The notes beneath the pieces are model-generated. The model saw only the letters and a program-made list of their open reading frames with translations. It was not told the origin of the DNA and did not search any database. A DNA stretch of 64,000 nt from Aptenodytes patagonicus (Eukaryota; Chordata; Aves; Sphenisciformes; Spheniscidae): positions 7,633,501 through 7,697,500 of the forward strand of contig NC_134963.1 in the NCBI RefSeq assembly GCF_965638725.1, in the 5' to 3' direction. Made by a program: the position numbers and the translations under genes. This document shows positions 1 to 13,900 of this stretch, piece by piece; the first letter of the stretch is position 1, and every line of letters begins with the position of its first letter.

Positions 1-1726
1 GGGATAAGCACAGTTCCAGGCTATCAAACATTTTCCAGAAAAGAAAAAATTTCCATCGCTTTTGTCACATGGTCAGTGATACCAAACATTTATTTACAGA
101 GTAGTCACCACTGGCTGACCAATGCTCTTGGGGAATTTCAGCAGAGCATTCTGCACCGAGGCTAAATTGCCTGCAGCAGGTCACAATTCATTTACAAGTC
201 AGCAAAATTGCAACTAAACAAGTTATTGTTATCCCAAGGTTCAAGTCATGCATGTTTAACGCCAGAAGCTAAAGTCATAAGTGAATACAGTAATTCTGAA
301 CAGCTTCTACAGCTGCCACAGAATAGTTATGCTCAAGTCTAAGCAGCAATACAGTTTCTACATCCTAACAAACATTTTCTTTAGAAGATCAGACTCAAAC
401 GTTCATACTTCACAAGTTAAAACTGTGTATTGTGAAGACAATCTGGCTGATTACAGTTCATTTTTAATGTAGGTCAATAATAGAGAAAACTTCAGATAAT
501 GGCTTTCTGGTTTCAGAGAAGGTTCTAAAATATCAAGTACCTCTTCCGGTTACATCAATCTTTAAATGTCAGCCTCTATTTTAACCATGAATCTGAAGTA
601 CACTTCAAACAAAATTATATACATGCAAGTATTTTAAAGAATACACACTTTCCAGCAATCCTCTTCTAGTAGCAAAAATTAAATGCTGCGCTAAGCAGCA
701 GTTCACTGCATGCCTGACAAATCAATTGCAAGTGCTAAAAAAATAACTGAATTTGCATGTGGATTCTCAGTATCTTACTACATAAAAAAAGCTCACATTG
801 ATAAATTGACAGTAGCACGCTGTACAGACATGCCTACTACCATCCACTTTCTGGTTATGGACCATCTCGAGCATTTATCAGGCAAGCTGCAGAACAGTGT
901 TACTGATTCAATTAGTGGGACGACTGTTCTCGCTCCCGTGGCTCCCATGGAGCCAGCTACAGCAGAGACTGCAAGTTTCCAGTGAGTTTAGTATAACCGT
1001 TTTGCATTTTTCCAGGCTTGCTAGACCGTGCTGTGCAGGCTAGTTTTTAAGTGCAGTAAAATAAAATAAAATAAAATAAAAATTTTAAAATGTGTTCCTT
1101 ACTGTACCCTCAGAGGACAAATAAATTTAGTTCAGATACTTCTGCGTACAGTTACCAAAGACTCATGGGTTAGCCTTTCTCTGCATATTATTGACTGCCA
1201 GGGAGCTGACTTACTGTTCTGCCTCAATGCAAACAGATCTAAAGTTTTCTGCAGATTCGCCTTTGAAGCAGCTTATCCTATTCCATTCCACAGTGCACTT
1301 CTCTGAATACAGCATTTTTATTATTATTATTGTTTTTTTACAAAAGGTAAATCAATGTTTTAGTTGAATTTGAAACTGCTCTTTGTGGAACAACTGTATT
1401 AAAATAGTTGATATTTTATATAAATTTATATTCCTAAAAATGCCCTCTAAAGTTATCAGGTCCTGCATGTTGCTGTGGGTTAAGTTAAGACACTGAGCAG
1501 CGTTTACAAAGCTGAGTTTATTTCATACCAACTTGGGAAATTTCACAGCTTTATTTTGTTTTTGTAAAGTTCTTCAAATAAAAAGGTTAATAGAAATAGT
1601 CTGATAAACTAAAGTTAAACACAAATTATAGGTTAAGTAATGAAGAGGAAAAACAATTTTGTAATTAAACTCACAAAGGAGTTAAACAAAGACAAACAAA
1701 AACATGAACAAATCGTGGTATTGTAC
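1..1726 (-). other. ATXN2 intron 10 (partial), no coding exon seen
   Basis: This is sequence downstream of the ATXN2 exon 10 donor. The next human exon, which begins after the SSEG residues, is not present here on either strand. The stretch is AT-rich and contains a (TAAAA)n tract at 1057-1083 and a minus-strand AATAAA at 94-89. A 91-codon plus-strand open frame at 710-985 has no recognisable homology. It is treated as intronic. Confidence 0.7.
1057..1083. repeat. (TAAAA)n pentanucleotide microsatellite
   Basis: Five consecutive TAAAA units, followed by a short A/T-rich extension, lie within ATXN2 intron 10. Confidence 0.9.
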
Positions 1727-1936
1727 CTTCTGAAGACATGCGTTTAGGCATAGTAGAGACAGGAGCTGGAGAACCATGAGCAGAGGGGTGAGACGGGGGC
1801 CTGGAGGGCCGCGAGGGGGGCCTGGAGGGCGGCCGTGTAGGGGTGGCTGCCCGAGGTGGAAGAGAGTTGGGACCTGACTGGTAGCGAGAAGGTGGGCGAG
1901 AGGAAGGAGATGGGCAAGGCGATGGCCAGGGAACAC
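1727..1936 (-). CDS. ATXN2: ATXN2 coding exon 10 (Pro/Ser/Arg-rich)
   Basis: This 210-bp exon has acceptor TCTGTCAG at its right end and donor GTACAA at its left end. It reads in frame as GVPWPSPCPSPSSRPPSRYQ, followed by repeated RPPSRPPSRPSRPP-type units and ending PKRMSSE. That matches the proline-rich region after the ataxin-2 LsmAD domain. It starts and ends in phase 1, so skipping it would keep the frame. Confidence 0.96.
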
Positions 1937-4900
1937 CTGACAGAACAAATGATATGAAGGAAAGTATAAAAACTAAAGAAAAATTATGGGGAAAAAGGTC
2001 AACAGAAAAAAAAAGTAAAATATGACAAAATGATTTTTCATGTTTAACCCTTTGGGGATAGATTAGTTTATTTCTGCAACCAATAAAATAGTCTCTGCAA
2101 GGTTATTTCCTCCACTTCAAGTCAAATTTAACATCTGAATATCACAAACTCCCCAAAGGGTTAATTAGGATCTACAAATACTACTAAGGAATAGACAGTA
2201 AAGTTTGATCTGTTAGCCTATCATATATATGTTCTACAGTACGCATCACTCTTGACAAGGTCCTTAAATATAGCTACCAGAGGTTCTCACACAGCGGTTC
2301 ACATATACTATTGACTATACAAACTGCTACTTTCAAACGAAATGATGAGCAATATCAATTCTAGGAACTGTATCTTTACAAAAAACAGCGGTGTTCAGTG
2401 TCTGAATCCTGACATTTATGCCTTTATCAGTTATCTGAAGTATTAATGTAGTATTTTAATCTAGGATATAGGGTTCATTGTTTCCAAAACAAAGAAATTG
2501 AATTCACAAGCCATTCTGAATATTTTAGGTATATGATGTTCATTCAGCAGAGCAATAGGATGACAGAAACCACAAATACTACAAACAAATTTCAAGGTTA
2601 GCATTGTTTGGGCAAGACTCAGTTGTACATCCTTTATACAGCTGACTCTGTATTTGAAAAGGAAGTCTCACTTACCTTTAGATGTTTCTCAGACTTCCTC
2701 TCCAGATAGAGGCACTTGAGTATTATACATTTTTCATTTATTCACAGCAATCTCATATAATAGCATTTTTAACTTATAAAAATAATGCCTCAAGATAGGC
2801 TACTGCAGAAATCCATCTCAAAAAATGGTGTTCGGTTTACGAAACACTGATTCCTGCTATACAGTGCCTAGTGATGTCTGTTTATAAATATTACCCATGT
2901 GTATAGCAGAAAATACTCAAATAGCTATTTGGAGAGAAGGCTTTTGATTCCTTTTCCCCTAACACTTCTCTTACGTTCCCAACAATGATTTTTTTTTTCC
3001 CTCACATCATCGTAAAGTCAGTGAGTTGCTTTATTCTTTTTAATGGGAAACAGAATTGATCTGTGCACCAGAAAGGAAGAGTGATGCTTCCTCGGCTGCC
3101 ACCTCCCTTTCACTAGGTGTCAGCATTGCTACTCCTCCACACAGAGCTTAGCAGTAGTAATACATAAAGCAATTTTTAATCTTTAAAACCACATACTGCA
3201 CCATCATCTAAGACAAAGGTGTTTGAGAAGAAAAACAAGTGACATTTCTGCTCCGCAAAGCTACATATGGTGCAGTCAAATGAGTGTTCCATTATGAGTA
3301 AGTTAAACCCAAATCAAAATCACAACCTCTGTGTTAAATGATGAACGCTAACCTAGCTTATGAAATACATATCCTAAGACCACACCATATGCAGTTTCAA
3401 CATAATGAGATAATTGCCTGCAATTTTATAAGGCACATTCATTGAGACTTCAGATACTTGCCTCCGTTAACTACTCTCTGATCTGCTCCAGAGTTAGGAC
3501 TGAATTCTGAAGTATGGGATCCAGACCTTGAAATTGGTGGGCCTGATCCAGACTGGCCCATCCTTGGTGAGTTTTGTCTTCCACTTCCCCAGGACAGGAC
3601 ATCTCTATTCCTCTGTCCAGGTGGAATGTACTTATTTTCTCTGAAACACAGCAAATTTCTATCAGTGTTAAGACAGAACTGAAAGACAATGAAAAGTACC
3701 TGATCAAGTGCCCTGCTGATATTTTCTACCTTTCTCAAATCAAGCCAAAGGAAAATTCTATATACTATCAGATGTTGACCAAACATTCACCTCATGAATT
3801 GGCTTTTGATACTGACCACAGAGTCCACCTTCTACAAGCCCACAGACGCTGAATGATTTAGTACTAATGCCTGAAATTCTCCATGACATAACGAAACCAC
3901 TGCCCTTTCCTGTAATTTTGTATAAATTCACCGCAGTGACATATCAGAATGGGGAAGTCTGTTTCACTACAGAGATAATACAGGGCCAGGCAGAGGCATA
4001 CAAGTTAGCATGGGTGCCAAAAACAGCACATGATTGTTTACACAAGGTTCCCAACCTAATCAGCCCTGCTGAAAAAGCACAGTTTCAATGAGTAAATTGC
4101 TACTGTACCAAAATATGTACATCATTTAAATAAAAATACTATTCATAGTGTATGCAAGTACCTAGTGTTCACACCATGTCCTTCTCGTTCATTAGCATTT
4201 CTCTGAACAGCAGTATATTTCTCTTCTTCTGTTCTTTCATCATTTTCCAAGGCAACCCGAGCTTTGTACTGGGCACTTGATTCAATTTCCTCTGCTAATT
4301 GAGTTGCTCTGGCTTCCCGTTTTAAAAACTCTTCTGAATTATCTCTTTCTAATGGCACCCTAAAAGATAATGGAAAGGAAAAGAATCTCTGAAATGCATT
4401 CAAAAGCACAAAGGAGCTACAAAAATTACATAGCGTTAATTCTAACCAAGTCAGAGTAAAAAAATTTGCTTTTAAGCCACTAGACTTGCTGTCTTTTTTA
4501 GTGTAAGTATGTCAATATTCCTGGACTGGTTTGATATTATGTGCAAATTCAGTGTCATTTACCTGCCTAGAGAGCTGAGGTCAGGGTGCAGAGCTTTTCC
4601 ATGAGTCTTGCAAAATCCCCAGTCCCTAAAGCTATGCAAAGGCTCCAACTTTTAACATGGTTGAGTACATTAGGAATAAAAAGCCTTAGTCTGCTGTTTA
4701 GATAGGAAGCTACCGTAAGAGACCAAATTTGAATTTCTTTAGCTATTTACACATTCCCAACAGACACAAGAGTCCCCAATCCTATTGAAATTAAAGAGTT
4801 ACATGCTTAATCCTTTGATAATTCCAGCCATAGAATTTCAGCTCTTCCTGTTATGAATAACTGCAGAAAAGATGAATGCAATACATTAGAGCACGGGACC

Positions 4901-7900
4901 AGAAACCCATGACTCATTTGCCATGTCCTAGGCCCTCAAAACCATTCATTCCATCTATCTATATTAGGTAATAGCATATTGCAAAAAGCATACGTAGCTC
5001 CCTTAGGAAAGCCACCAAGTAAGAATTCAATACACGAGCAATGAAATACTGAAAGAGATAACTAGAGATGAACATCACACCTGGCACTTCCTTCTGTCCA
5101 CCCATGGTTTTGGTTTTTACCTGTTCTAATTTTTGTTTAAGTACCAGGTTTTATAAAACAACTTTGCGCTTTGTCCCCGATTCTAATTTTGAGTTCCAAA
5201 AGTTGTTTCATCCAACCTTACTTTAGAATAAACTACATAAAAATGAACAGAACACAGCTGAGGCTTGGACCATGCTATGCTGAGCATTATATAATCACTA
5301 CCGCACATATTTTGAATAATATAAAAAAGAAGAACAAAGAAAGTAGGTGGAGATACAAGCCAAGTATGAAATAATATATGCAAGATTACTCAAGTGTTGG
5401 TGGCAGAACTAGGAAAACAAGTGGCTTTGCCAAATTCCAAGCCAGCACTCAGTTACTGCATCACAAGTTTTTCCACACACACACATTTTTGGCCAGTCGA
5501 GACATCTACTGGCCTTATCAATGGTAACTGCAAGAATATTAAATAAAAACCTTACCCTTCAGCGTAAAGCTTTGGCTCAAATAAGATATGCATGAACACA
5601 GTGCATACAAACCTGAAGTCACGGGCCTCACTTACCCTGTATTAAGTATACACACAAGAAAGGAGAACACCCAATACAACCTCATTTATTTAAAGTGACT
5701 GAAAAAAAATGAAAGGATGTATGCAGCAGCACTGATGGCAACCAAAACAAGCAAAAGAACGATTCTACATTTTCTAACAGGGAAAAGGCCATTAAAGATG
5801 AAACAAAGGGGACGGGCAAGATGACATTGTTCAGAACCCCGGTGATGAGAGAAGCATGTACAGCAGCTGATCAACATACTAATGCAGTACACTTGCTAGA
5901 ACACAAACTTGTACCTTTATGCAGTTTGACAAACTATACCTGCTAACGCTTAGCTCTAGGAAGAGAAAACAATCAAACAATAAATCCTTCACAATGCGCT
6001 TCAGTTACACATATAAGCATTTAGCTACACTGCTGCTCATCACATACTTGGAGAACCAGGAAAGGAGTTTCCCAGTTTAGCAGACTGATAGGCAAAGCAA
6101 GTTGCTTGACTAGGAAACAATGGAATTTGTCACTGGCAATTCAAAGCCACCTTCATGTTTTTAATCTGTTTCCATTAATATCCATCAAGCAGAAAGATGG
6201 AAGACTAAAGTTCAAAAGAACAAAAAGTACTTAGAGCAGTGAAGTATACAAAAGAACAGCTTCCCCAGGATTCAAATGTAAGCCGATTAAGACACTTTGA
6301 TTATCACCACGTTACAGGTCTATTTTAACAAAATGGTAAAAATAAAATTGCTGAACCAGAGACCTGTAGACAAGTGCTCCAATTCTACATACAAAAATCA
6401 AAATATTCACTGCAATTCCTTGACATTCAAAAATAAGTTTACACTTCGGGGGTTAAAAGAGTGGGAAAACATTAAAGACGTTTCACAATGGCTGCTGAAC
6501 ATCTGCAATTGATTTGTTTTGCAGTTGCAGTTAACATTATAGCTGCAGACTACTGGGAACAGGTCCACACTGCCAAAGTAGCCAGAGCAGGCTTTATACT
6601 ACTTCTATATTCATGTTGTTACTATATTGTAACTAAAACTTTAGTTTAGATCGGGACAAGTCCACTAACCAAGTCATCCACGGTACACAACCCCCCCTTA
6701 GTTATCAGCAACATTTCAACATTCCAATACTTACCAGATCAATTGTCTCAATAAAATTAGGATTTAGTCAAACTGTTCTGCTAGGTTAAACACAAATTAT
6801 AGGTATAGCAGCTATGTAAAGATAGTTTCACAATTTGGTGTTTTCCACCTTATTCATAAAAGTTTTTTAAGAAATAAGCATTATTGCATGCCTAAATTCA
6901 GAAAATGTTGCAATGGGAATGAACTGTGCCCATTTAAGGGAATATATAATGATTACTACATCTAACTATTCACAGAACGCTGGCAAGCTTTCTTAAGCAC
7001 TATTCATTCATTGCTTTTTCAGTTATTCGATTCTACAACTTTAGAAAGTATGTAAGATTATCTTCAGAATATAAAGTTTGTCAAACCAGGGAGAACATTA
7101 AATACAAATCTAATAACAAAATATTTTGGAACTTACGTATAAGAAGATAAACTGCTGTCATAAGTTGATACTACACCATAATTTTCTTCATTGTAACGAA
7201 ACATGTCATTGGGATCCCATCCATTAGACTAGAAGAAAATGATGCTCGTTTTTCAAAATGACACTGGAAACACATTCCCTTAAAATTAAGGGCTGATGGC
7301 AGAAGTTAAACCTTTTGCCCTTTTTCCCGGGCCTATGAATTCACTGTCCAGATAACAAAGTTACTAAAGCCACAATTTATTTCATGGAACTTAGTTCATG
7401 AGATGCACAGATTTTACCTTCAAAAACCATTTTTTTGTTTGTTGTGTGTATTTGTGGTTTTTTTATGAGGTTTTAACTACCACGCCCACTCTGTATTAGA
7501 AGATTACTGGCTAGCAAGAAATACATACATTAATGCCTTTTCCAGAAAGTGCAAATTGACACTTCTGAACATTAGAAATGTCCCTTGCTGTGGCAAGTGC
7601 TGAAACTTTTCAAATGCACTACTAATGCAATTATCTGAGAGACACACACCACAGGCAGAAGACCCCTGTTGATCTGCACAACTTCCCCACTTTAGTAAAA
7701 CTGCTATTACAGCACTCGAGCACAACGATAAATGTTTTGAATGTTTTATAAAAGCACTGACAGTATTAAGTATTCTAATAAATCTCAGCTGTACAACATG
7801 TACACTAAAATTGACAGGATAACTGTTCTACCCAGACAAAGTTAATATGCTCCACAGTAACATGACTAGATTCTCCTCTAATCAGTAATATTATCTTCTT

Positions 7901-10900
7901 TCTTTAACATATTGCAGTCTGAATACCTTACTAAAAAGAATGCATGGTTGAGTAAAAGCTGACTGCTATGATATATAAAGAAACGTCATTTGAGACCATA
8001 CTCTTCATCTAACGATTCATAATCTACTGAGATTGTATCTGTGCTTATTAAGTCATGGGTCAGACTTCCGTCAATTTCCTTCATCTTAGCTCAGAGACAG
8101 TTAGCTAAGCACAATTTCGCCATAATTTCCAAACGCAATGATAGTCAAACAGGAATGCTCTGATTAAACATAAATCACTTCAGTGTATTGCTGAATTTGG
8201 AGTCCTTAATAAAAGCTCCTCTTTCAGCCAGTCCATGAGTCAAACATGTCCCTTACCACAGCAGCTGCCATTTGTCAATATTTGCCAAAAGTGGCATTTG
8301 AAATCCAGCTATTCTTATTCAAATTGTAAAAAAGTACTGTGGCAGCTGCTAGCAAAGACTGAACATACACCCATACAATGTAGGCCAGCAATTTTAGTCA
8401 AAAGTTCATTACTAGATTAAAATTAAGGAATTGTTGCAAGGCATGTCCAGAGAAATATCTTATTTTCTACAGACTGTCATAGATGATAAAAAAGCGTTAC
8501 TTACAACATCTGTCTCTAATGCCTCAAGCTCCTCAGTAGCGGTGGTCTCTCCTCCATCCCATGGTTCAAGATCCTTTTCCTTGTGTTCACCATTTACTTT
8601 AGCACTGATGGCTGAATCAGTAAAAGCATCTACAATGGAGTGGGGAGGGATGGGGGTGAAATCAATTTGCTTAAGTACAGGAAGATATACACACTAGTTT
8701 ATCTGAGGAACAGCCAAATACAGCTGAATCGCAGGCACATTAAACATCATTCACCTTCTCTTGAAGTTGCTGTATTCAATAGGACTACGTTAAAAAGGTG
8801 CCTACTTCATACTTAGAATAACTATGGAAGTACAGACTAACTTCTAATACATTTGTTTACAGGGGTTTTTTGCAACTTAAAGTATGAGACAAGGCATCAA
8901 AGAATAGCAGTAACTACTTTCAGTGATTTCAAAATATTTTACACAAACTACATGTGTTTTTGCTAAAAAAAAGAAAAAAAGACTACCTGAGGATCCCCAT
9001 TCTTCTAGAAAACCCAAGACTTGTATAATATGCTTTTCCAAACAGCCCACACAACTGCACGCTAACATGTTATGCAAGTATCAAAAAAGCATGAATGCAA
9101 CCCAATCCCATTCCCTAAATAAATGGGCAGAATACAAGTTTCCCTTTAAATATCTGAGTTGCTTCTATTTCCACAACTACTCAACACATCAGCATGCACG
9201 CACACACTTTTACTCCCTTTGCAGTGTAACTCAATTATCCATTAGCTTGGTGCATCCGTTCACTGTGACATGAACAGAGATGTCCTCTTTCCTGCAAGAG
9301 CTTTTTTAAGCAGCAGCTTACCCAAATCACACAGCAAGATTCAGAAAATCTCTACCTCTTGTTCTCAACAACATATGAAAATAAATATACCATTAGGTGC
9401 ACTAAGCAGTAGCAGTCTGCTATTGTTTATATAAATTATAAAAATGTATATAAAAAATAAAGATCATGAGCTTTTATTGTCACTTGTTCATCTTTCATTC
9501 AAACCAGACTTAAGAAGGAGTAATACTAGAATATTAGTGCTATAAAAAAAAAATGTACAAAGCCATTCATCAAGGAAGCCAAGCTTTTGTATTTGTAAGC
9601 AACTAAATCTCAGAGCTGCCTGCAAATTCTTAAATTACTTAAACAGAAGGAACTTTAAAAAAAATAGGCTTGTTAGAAGCTTGTAAATAAATAAATAAGC
9701 CTAAAATAAATCAGCCTTCAATCTAGAATTTCCTATTATCATACTCATAAAATAAGGAGCAAACATTTCAGACCTTCAGAAAAGATGAGATCAAACCACC
9801 AGGCAGTGTCAGATATGGAAGAACGTGGCTTAAATTATCTTTTGGCAAGATCTGAAATCTTACTAAGAAAAATGAACTTTAAAGCCATCGTGAAAAGAAT
9901 TCACAACATATGAAGTTGGCCACTGATGTTACAGTTTTTCAACAATCACTGAAGATTTTTTAAAGAGAGACTGCTGACATAGCTTATTATTCCTGTTTTA
10001 CCCAATTTCACAGTCAAGTTCTGTACATATACTGGTATGATCTGTCATAAAAGTTAACTGTGCTTAGTCTGTCTAATAACATTCCGCACTATCTCATGAA
10101 ATGCTTGCTCAACTCGTACACAAAGACCAACAGAACTATGGATAAGCAATTAAGCATTGTTAATAAGCATATATGAAACAAAATGTTATAGAAGATGTAT
10201 GAAAAATAAGAAAAGTTTATTAGCTAAACATTCATTTCAAATACAAAAGAATCAGTAAAATAAGAAAAGAAAGCCAAATGAAAGAAAGACACCTAACCAG
10301 GCACACCACTGTTAGGGCTCATGTGAAATTGCAAAAACCTGCATCAATCACTCTGCGAGACTTCATAGGCTGCCAACCAAAATCGTGACAGTACCTACGC
10401 AGCTGACGGTTAACACTTTCACGTGAGATTATATTTTAGCTTGTCACTAAATGCAATGCCTTTAGCAGGCACATTCTGGGATTACTTGTAAACTGTTCTG
10501 AAACAGAGTCATTGTATCATTGTATTACCTACGTGCTGACGCAAAATTTCAATCGTTGCATTTTCAACTGTTCAGAATAGGTAAAAATCAAGGGTGAGAA
10601 TAGAAGTCACCAACTAACTGCAAGATACTCTAAATGATTCTGTGAAGTTACGCATGCATGTTTTATAGTGCCATAAATGTGCGAGCAAAGATATTAAGTT
10701 TCCGTTATATATTATGGTAACAAAAGCATTATGAAAGGCAAGATGCAGAGACATAGAGTGACTGCCAAAAAAAGTTACCTGTTTCTGAAGGAACTACAAC
10801 AGATATGGAGAGAGAAAAAATTGGAAGACATCAGATATAAATACAGGTGGATTTTTTCACATTATATGGCTGAATTCAGGCAAAGCTAAACTCTTTCAGT

Positions 10901-13900
10901 CCCTCTCACAGACATATTCAAACTGATTATACATCTCCCACCTTGCAAAGATCATTTCCACAGTAAAACCTCAGCAATGTTCCCACCTATTAACAGCCCC
11001 ATGTATTTCCCCATTTTGCTTCACAAATAAAACCCCTCCAAACAGCCTACAGATTTCTAAGATGTACCAACTTAAAAGAAAACATCTCTCAGTTTCCCTT
11101 CACACAAACAACTTTTAAAATATACTATAACAGAAGGTACGTTTAAATTTCATCTGAAACTACATAGTATCACAGTGCTACCTCAATCCACAGTTAAGTA
11201 GTAACCAAAGAGGACATTTAACAGGGAGGCAAAAGTAAGGCACTTGTATTTGGAAACTCTACATTTACCTTATCAATACCCCGTACCTAACACTGTCAAA
11301 ACCCAGACAGACCAGTGCTGCTTCTGTGCCAAACATCATTAATTCAATTTTTCATGTTTGATCCTCTCAGATTGGATATTTTACACCAAATGCAAGTTGG
11401 AGGCTGCTTACGTCACCAAGGAAACTGTGAAATTTGCTTCTACATTACTTTGCTGGGAGTAGAGGGAACCCTTCTTCAATAAGATTACATAAATATGAGT
11501 TAGGAGGACTGATGACAGCACCTGATGGAGATGATCCGTATTTCAGAAGGGTGCTTCCTTAATTTCTGTTAAATTACTTCAAACTCCATACACAACTGTG
11601 CCATTTTAGATACTGTGAATAAAATACTAGCTTAACAAGACTTATGTACTCAACCCACTAATTTTCTTATTTAAAAAGCCACATAAACATTCAGCAGAGT
11701 GCTGTTAAAAATTATGACACAGATGAACTGGGGGGGGAGGGGGAGGGGAACCAAGTCAAAACAAAAACTCCGCTCTCTAACGAATGCTACAGATCTGAGT
11801 AAGATGTGTACAGTCAATGCTAAGTTTCCCAGCAGAATCCAGTATATCATGGTGCACAGGAAGCTGCACTGCTCTTCATTTCTCTCTCACTTTAGAATGC
11901 AAGTCACAAGTGAGACTGCAACATCAGTTTAACCTCTACAACTCAAAGAAAATCCAGAGTTAGTAGAAATTCAAGCTACAAAGGCAGACTTCTAGTCAGA
12001 CAATATGGTCTCATGAGCATCCAGGCAAAGTTTAAATGTAGCAGAATGGTACCCCAAGGCACAGATCACTGTTTTCCTGGAACAAACAGCTAGGCAGGCA
12101 CAGGGACACCAAGATTCAAATGCGGCAAGTCAAACAAGACTTTACCAAAATTAACAAGCAACAAAATTGAGAACATATGTAAAAAATAAATTCTACAAAT
12201 AATTGTTTCCAAAACAAAAAACCTGCTCTTAAGATTATTAGTAAAGTAGAAGCTAAAACATGAACTGCTGGCAGAGTAATAACAGACAAGATACTGACTG
12301 CACAGGCTCAGCCTCCCACTTATCTGGTGCCTTGTACCTCTGAGCTGTTGAATGACCAATTCGTATGACACCTTGACATGGCCAAATTTTTAATCAATTC
12401 CTTTTCTACAGGGTAAAACCCAAGTTAAAGATCAAATGAAAACTGGTCAAACAAAGAGCTTGAGCTGTAACACTCGGTTAGCCCCCACTGCCTCTGTACC
12501 TGCTTAATGTGACATCTCCTAAGCAAAGAAGTTTGATATCAAAGACCTTGCTTCTTGTTTTAAAGCCTGCTAACCAGAAAAAAAAAATCCCGAGGACAAT
12601 TCTCTGCAACAGAAATTCACATTAAGTAAAGGCAAATTAAATGTACACATTCTGAGAAAAACTCAGCTTGGGCAAATTCAAGTGTGTGCTACTAAATGAG
12701 TTAAAGAAAAAATTGCCAGAATAGAGCAATTAAGAGTCCGGGTTTAATTAATTTCAGTGTTTAACATGCTTGTTTTTGCAAACATGTTTTGAGCTACTAA
12801 TGGTGAAGAGCACAAATACGCAATTAAGTGCAACTCAGCAGTTCAAATGCTATTAAACCAATCGGCATTATGTGCCAAAGGTGTTCATGCTGCACACTGC
12901 AAGCTTTGATCAAGTTCAGCATGGGCCAAAGTAAACTGAGGTTTCATCTTAAAAGTTTCAACAGTAAACTCTCATTTGTTTTGTAACTACTTTCTACTGA
13001 TTTGAAACAGTAAAACTCGTTACCACCAGCTTTGCAGAGCCAACATTTCCTTCCTTTGTTCATAATAGGCCTACTGCTATTCCCCTTGCAACACCTTTCT
13101 CTGGAAGGATGCCACTTTCAGTGCTAATTCAAGGAAAAACTTAAATAGCCAATTCTCTTCTGCCTTTTTTCATTGGATTTGTAATATTTTTCTCAGAGTG
13201 CAGTAACAGTGCCAAGAAAAACAATAAAAACACTGTAGAAGCCTTTTACTTTAACAGTAGTTATGACATTGAATTGTCTTGTCTTTAAAGAGAAGCCAAG
13301 AAGGCAACTCTGAGGCCTTACTCAAATTTGAATCATATGCAAACCAGCACTGTCGACTGATCAGTGTTTAGGACTACAGGAAACACTGCTAGGAGCTTGT
13401 TCTGTACAACACAGGAGAAATATACCCTCCTATTTCAATCATGCAGCCCAAGTAATCTAGGAACTACGAGATCTAGACACTTCACCTTTGCCTCAGAAGG
13501 TGAAGCAGAAAGACGTTACATGCTAATGTGCAGCCAAGGACTTCAACTTGCACATTAGAGTGGATTTTTAGCAGTCGATTTCCACTGTCACATGCAGAAG
13601 ACAGTGCCTGTGCCTCTTTAAATGCAGACAGAATAGTTTGAAAGGGGGATAATGGAAATAAGCCAATTTCACCTGAGTTTTCCAATGCATGTTTCATTCA
13701 TCAGCCTGCCTGTACTGCAGAAAGCCCTAATTCCACAGTGAGAGACCCTCAGGTGTCTCCTTTCCATTCCTTCTGAAGCCTAACAGGAATCTACACGAGC
13801 ACGAAGGTCTATGCAGACTGACAGAGTTGCAAATAAGGGCCCAGGAAGTAGGAACAGATTTATTTTTTAAAACATAAACTGTTAGAACGTCCCTATCTAC

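Noticed and set aside
710-985. 91-codon plus-strand open frame in ATXN2 intron 10
   Set aside because: No homology is recognised. It is opposite to the gene and lacks splice partners.
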